8,776 bases of DNA from Thermoprotei archaeon (lineage in GTDB: Archaea > Thermoproteota > Nitrososphaeria > Geothermarchaeales > JDFR-13), in the NCBI GenBank assembly GCA_015661745.1, contig DQVL01000083.1, positions 1 to 8,776 on the forward strand. The letters run 5' to 3'. The notes beneath the pieces were generated by a model that did no database searches, had not been told where the DNA came from, and saw nothing but the letters and a program-made list of their open reading frames with translations. Below, piece by piece: positions 7,053 to 8,776 of the stretch (the first letter of the stretch is position 1; every line of letters begins with the position of its first letter). A program made the translations under genes and the position numbers.

Positions 7053-7072
7053 ATAGGGATGAATATCCCTAT
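7053..7072. repeat. Perfect 8-bp inverted repeat (hairpin)
   Basis: ATAGGGAT and ATCCCTAT are exact reverse complements separated by GAAT, giving an 8-bp stem with a 4-base loop. A short T-run follows at about 7082-7086. It could be a transcription end for the M48 pseudogene, an operator, or chance. The stem is partly AT and archaeal terminators rarely need hairpins, so no role is assigned. Confidence 0.5.
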
Positions 7073-7190
7073 CTCTAAATCATTTTTAAAGGGTAATTAC
7101 TATTTGGCGCAGTATATATCTTAATTATAAATAAGGGATTGGTTCTAAAGTATCAAGCAAATTTTAATCTTGGTATTTAAATATTGGTAC

Positions 7191-7198
7191 TTATATAT
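7191..7198 (+). promoter_or_regulatory. TATA-like box for the S30e gene
   Basis: TTATATAT is centred about 52 bases ahead of the ATG, predicting a transcription start near 7220 and a leader of about 25 bases that would hold the Shine-Dalgarno. An alternative box, TTTAAATAT, lies at 7176-7184. Confidence 0.45.
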
Positions 7199-7230
7199 CC
7201 CATAGCAAATGTATAGTTTATTGGGATAGA

Positions 7231-7238
7231 GGAGGTGG
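7231..7238 (+). promoter_or_regulatory. Strong Shine-Dalgarno for the S30e gene
   Basis: GGAGGTGG lies seven bases ahead of the ATG at 7246. It is the best ribosome binding site in the window and fixes the start of this short gene, which is easy to overlook at 55 codons. Confidence 0.75.
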
Positions 7239-7245
7239 TTTATCT

Positions 7246-7413
7246 ATGGGTACTCATGGTAGTTTAACCAAGGCTGGAAAGGTTAGGTCATTGACTCCTA
7301 AGTTAGAGGCAAAGGTTAGACCCCCAACAAATCCAAGGAAACGTAACAGGAGCAACTTCAGGAAAAGAATTATATTGGGTAGACCCCCCGGACAATTTAG
7401 ACAAAGAATTTAG
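7246..7413 (+). CDS. rps30e: Small-subunit ribosomal protein S30e
   Basis: This is a complete 55-residue basic protein. Residues 1-14 (MGTHGSLTKAGKVR) carry the hallmark HGSLTKAGKVR of S30e; residues 15-33 keep the T-P-K and P-R-K-R pattern, and NRSNFRKRI at 34-42 is the conserved basic core. The tail LGRPPGQFRQRI extends past the conserved core. S30e binds the small-subunit rRNA near the decoding region; in eukaryotes it is made as a fusion to a ubiquitin-like protein, whereas here it is free-standing, as in other archaea. It has its own promoter and a very strong Shine-Dalgarno, and no co-directional gene follows, so it is probably transcribed alone. It is the first intact gene after the decayed stretch, and its intact frame shows that this part of the region is maintained. 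Confidence 0.95.
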   Translation: MGTHGSLTKAGKVRSLTPKLEAKVRPPTNPRKRNRSNFRKRIILGRPPGQFRQRI

Positions 7414-7676
7414 GATCAACGTAATAGAAATATCAAATTTGATGTAACGCTGACGTGTATCTCAACAAAAATTTTCGTTTCTCTCATAACATTAATGTAT
7501 AAATCTGTTGGAGTCCGGAATATTAAGTGAACGCTTCCCGATATGCTATAACAATTAATTTTTGAATGTGATTATGTGTTTAAAGTTATTGGGATATAGT
7601 GGTGTGTAGTTCCGTATCTTATATGTGCAAATAAAATGTAAACATGAGATTTACAATCCTAGTGAAGGCTGACACC

Positions 7677-8153
7677 TTAATTAGATCTAATCCGACAGTA
7701 TATATTCCTCGAGAGTAGATATGCATTAGCAAAGGGAGATATAATTAAAATGCCTATCGTTATTATGATAAGAAATAGTTGATACGCAACCAATATAGCT
7801 AATATGCCACCTCCAACAACTCCTGTTAGACTAGATATTATAACAGCTGTACATGTTGGACACCCTGTGAATGCACCCGTTATCAACCCAATCTTAGTTA
7901 GAAGGCTAGGCGCGTTCTCCCTGCTAATTTTAATCGAATGATTTGTAATTGCTATGTTGATTCCAATCAGTAGAGCTAGTGTTATTGAGAGAATCAGATT
8001 TAAAGGAGTTAGAAGCACTCCTACCCCGTAATTGGGAAGAATATAAACTGTTATTCGTGGAATAGTACCAAATTCTCCACAACATCCAGTAAAAAATACT
8101 TTAAATTCCTCAATTCCCAGGATTTCCCTATAGTTTATCCATGGTCTTAACAC
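7677..8153 (-). CDS. Membrane protein with CC and GCPTC cysteine sites (downstream part)
   Basis: I do not recognise the family. Read from GTG at 8153, the protein has 158 residues with hydrophobic spans at about 42-70, 88-112 and 113-145. Two cysteine sites stand out: CC at 24-25 (FTGCCGEFGTIPR) and GCPTC at 97-101, at the start of the second span. Two such pairs near the membrane could bind metal or form a redox disulfide; this is inference. The GTG is the only standard start in the frame, but coding-like sequence continues before it, including a hydrophobic stretch (GALYFLIYVLLSGFLVL), without a stop back to the TAG at 8255-8253. That TAG is the stop of the ORF at 8507, which is in the same frame. 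The true product may therefore begin at 8507 and be interrupted by TAG, or start at a non-standard codon between 8252 and 8153. Confidence 0.72.
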   Translation of the reverse strand: MLRPWINYREILGIEEFKVFFTGCCGEFGTIPRITVYILPNYGVGVLLTPLNLILSITLALLIGINIAITNHSIKISRENAPSLLTKIGLITGAFTGCPTCTAVIISSLTGVVGGGILAILVAYQLFLIIITIGILIISPFANAYLLSRNIYCRIRSN

Positions 8154-8252
8154 CAGAAATCCTGATAATAATACATATATGAGAAAATATAATGCTCCAC
8201 CATATATTCCATATCTAATATTTTTCTTGTTTCTTAAGATTATTGATATAGT

Positions 8253-8507
8253 CTACATTACTGTTCCAAAGTCCCAGTTGATCCTGATTAAGTATTTGAA
8301 GAAGAATATGAGTCCAAGGGTTATTAAGACTAATGACATAAATTGAATTGAATAGAATTGTAATATTAGTAAAGAAATTGTTTCCTCTAAATATATGACA
8401 ATTTCGTTTTGGGCAATATACCACCAATACATACTTGTTATCGCTAGAGTGGCCCCTATCAATATCCCAATGGCAGATGCGGCTAAACCGATTTTTATAT
8501 TACTCAT
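8253..8507 (-). CDS. Small membrane protein, in frame with and upstream of the gene at 7677
   Basis: This is an 84-residue protein with two membrane spans, at about 5-27 (IGLAASAIGILIGATLAITS) and 46-71, separated by a short acidic loop (YIAQNEIVIYLEE). The ATG at 8507 has a TATA-like box 26-32 bases upstream and only a weak GGT before it. It ends RINWDFGTVM and TAG at 8255-8253. The following frame remains open through another hydrophobic span into the cysteine-bearing membrane protein, so this may be the N-terminal part of one protein of about 275 residues rather than a separate gene. The family is not recognised. If it is separate, the two small membrane proteins probably form one complex, given the shared strand and the absence of another promoter-sized gap. 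Confidence 0.65.
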   Translation of the reverse strand: MSNIKIGLAASAIGILIGATLAITSMYWWYIAQNEIVIYLEETISLLILQFYSIQFMSLVLITLGLIFFFKYLIRINWDFGTVM

Positions 8508-8532
8508 CTACCATTTTATTCGTCTATAGTTT

Positions 8533-8539
8533 ATTTTAA
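8533..8539 (-). promoter_or_regulatory. TATA-like box for the membrane protein gene(s)
   Basis: The minus strand reads TTAAAAT, 26-32 bases before the ATG at 8507, a spacing that fits a leaderless transcript. The remaining bases to the right edge (8540-8776) show no gene, RNA or repeat that I can support. Confidence 0.38.
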
Positions 8540-8776
8540 GTATACTCTATATCTGGTAATTTCATCTTGGACATATACTTATAGTATTTATCATTAAATT
8601 TATGATGTTCCATTAACTACCCTTATGGAAATACTTATTCAAGTATATACATCTATTGGTGATCCCAACCCTGATTTATACTAACAATTTTATAACATAG
8701 TTATAATTCTAGTCAATGGTGATTATGTTGTCGGGATGTTCAAAACACTTTATCTAAATGTATTCCAATCTGTTAT

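Larger units (their letters stand above)
6933..7245. other. 313-base gap without a gene, upstream of S30e
   Basis: No convincing reading frame or RNA gene is visible on either strand. It contains a 20-base hairpin (7053-7072) and, at its right end, the S30e promoter and ribosome binding site, listed separately. The left part directly follows the M48 pseudogene and may be further decayed coding DNA, though I could not align it to a family. Confidence 0.6.

Noticed and set aside
7414..7676. Possible RNA gene or small ORF between S30e and the membrane protein
   Set aside because: No tRNA-like cloverleaf, no C/D boxes, and only short frames. The T-rich run at about 7474-7485 may end the S30e transcript but is too weak to list.
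8215..8427. 70-codon minus frame overlapping the small membrane protein in another phase
   Set aside because: It overlaps the frame with two clean membrane spans and a promoter, and its translation has no recognisable pattern.

Overview
The window looks like chromosomal DNA of an AT-rich thermophilic archaeon, most likely a member of the Thermoproteota (crenarchaea). It holds an archaeal Nop5-fibrillarin gene pair and a ribosomal protein S30e gene; among classical archaea S30e occurs in crenarchaea and is absent from euryarchaea. TATA-like boxes lie about 26-36 bases ahead of several first-gene starts, as in leaderless transcripts. Internal genes carry strong Shine-Dalgarno sequences of the GGAGGTG type. 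I cannot assign a genus.

Layout. (1) Positions 1-1651, minus strand: two tandem, overlapping genes, each for a stand-alone protein with four CBS motifs; the second runs off the left edge. (2) 1754-2407, plus strand: an unrecognised soluble protein that seems to be built from two related halves. Its 3' end overlaps the end of the fibrillarin gene. (3) 5758 down to 2397, minus strand: a compact probable operon of a lipid-linked-sugar flippase, Nop5 and fibrillarin. The last two are the core of the archaeal box C/D RNP that 2'-O-methylates rRNA and tRNA under guide-RNA direction. The fibrillarin gene has no ordinary start codon where one is expected. (4) 5759-7245: a decayed stretch with a C-terminal remnant of an oligopeptide ABC transporter ATPase (minus), an M48 zinc-metallopeptidase pseudogene broken by a stop and a frameshift (plus), a short tandem repeat and a small perfect hairpin. 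(5) 7246-7413, plus: a complete 55-codon gene for S30e with its own promoter and Shine-Dalgarno. (6) 8507 down to 7677, minus: a membrane protein reading frame with two paired-cysteine sites, split by one in-frame TAG; it may be two genes or one gene with a nonsense codon.

How the genes fit together. The functional core is RNA modification and translation (nop5, flpA, S30e). The flippase sits directly ahead of nop5 and is probably co-transcribed with it, although no functional link is evident. The CBS pair could act as adenine-nucleotide sensors, with no effector domain in the same chains. No CRISPR array, tRNA, rRNA, transposase or prophage gene was seen. The points most worth a second look are the fibrillarin start, the TAG-split membrane protein, the two-repeat unknown protein and the tandem CBS pair.
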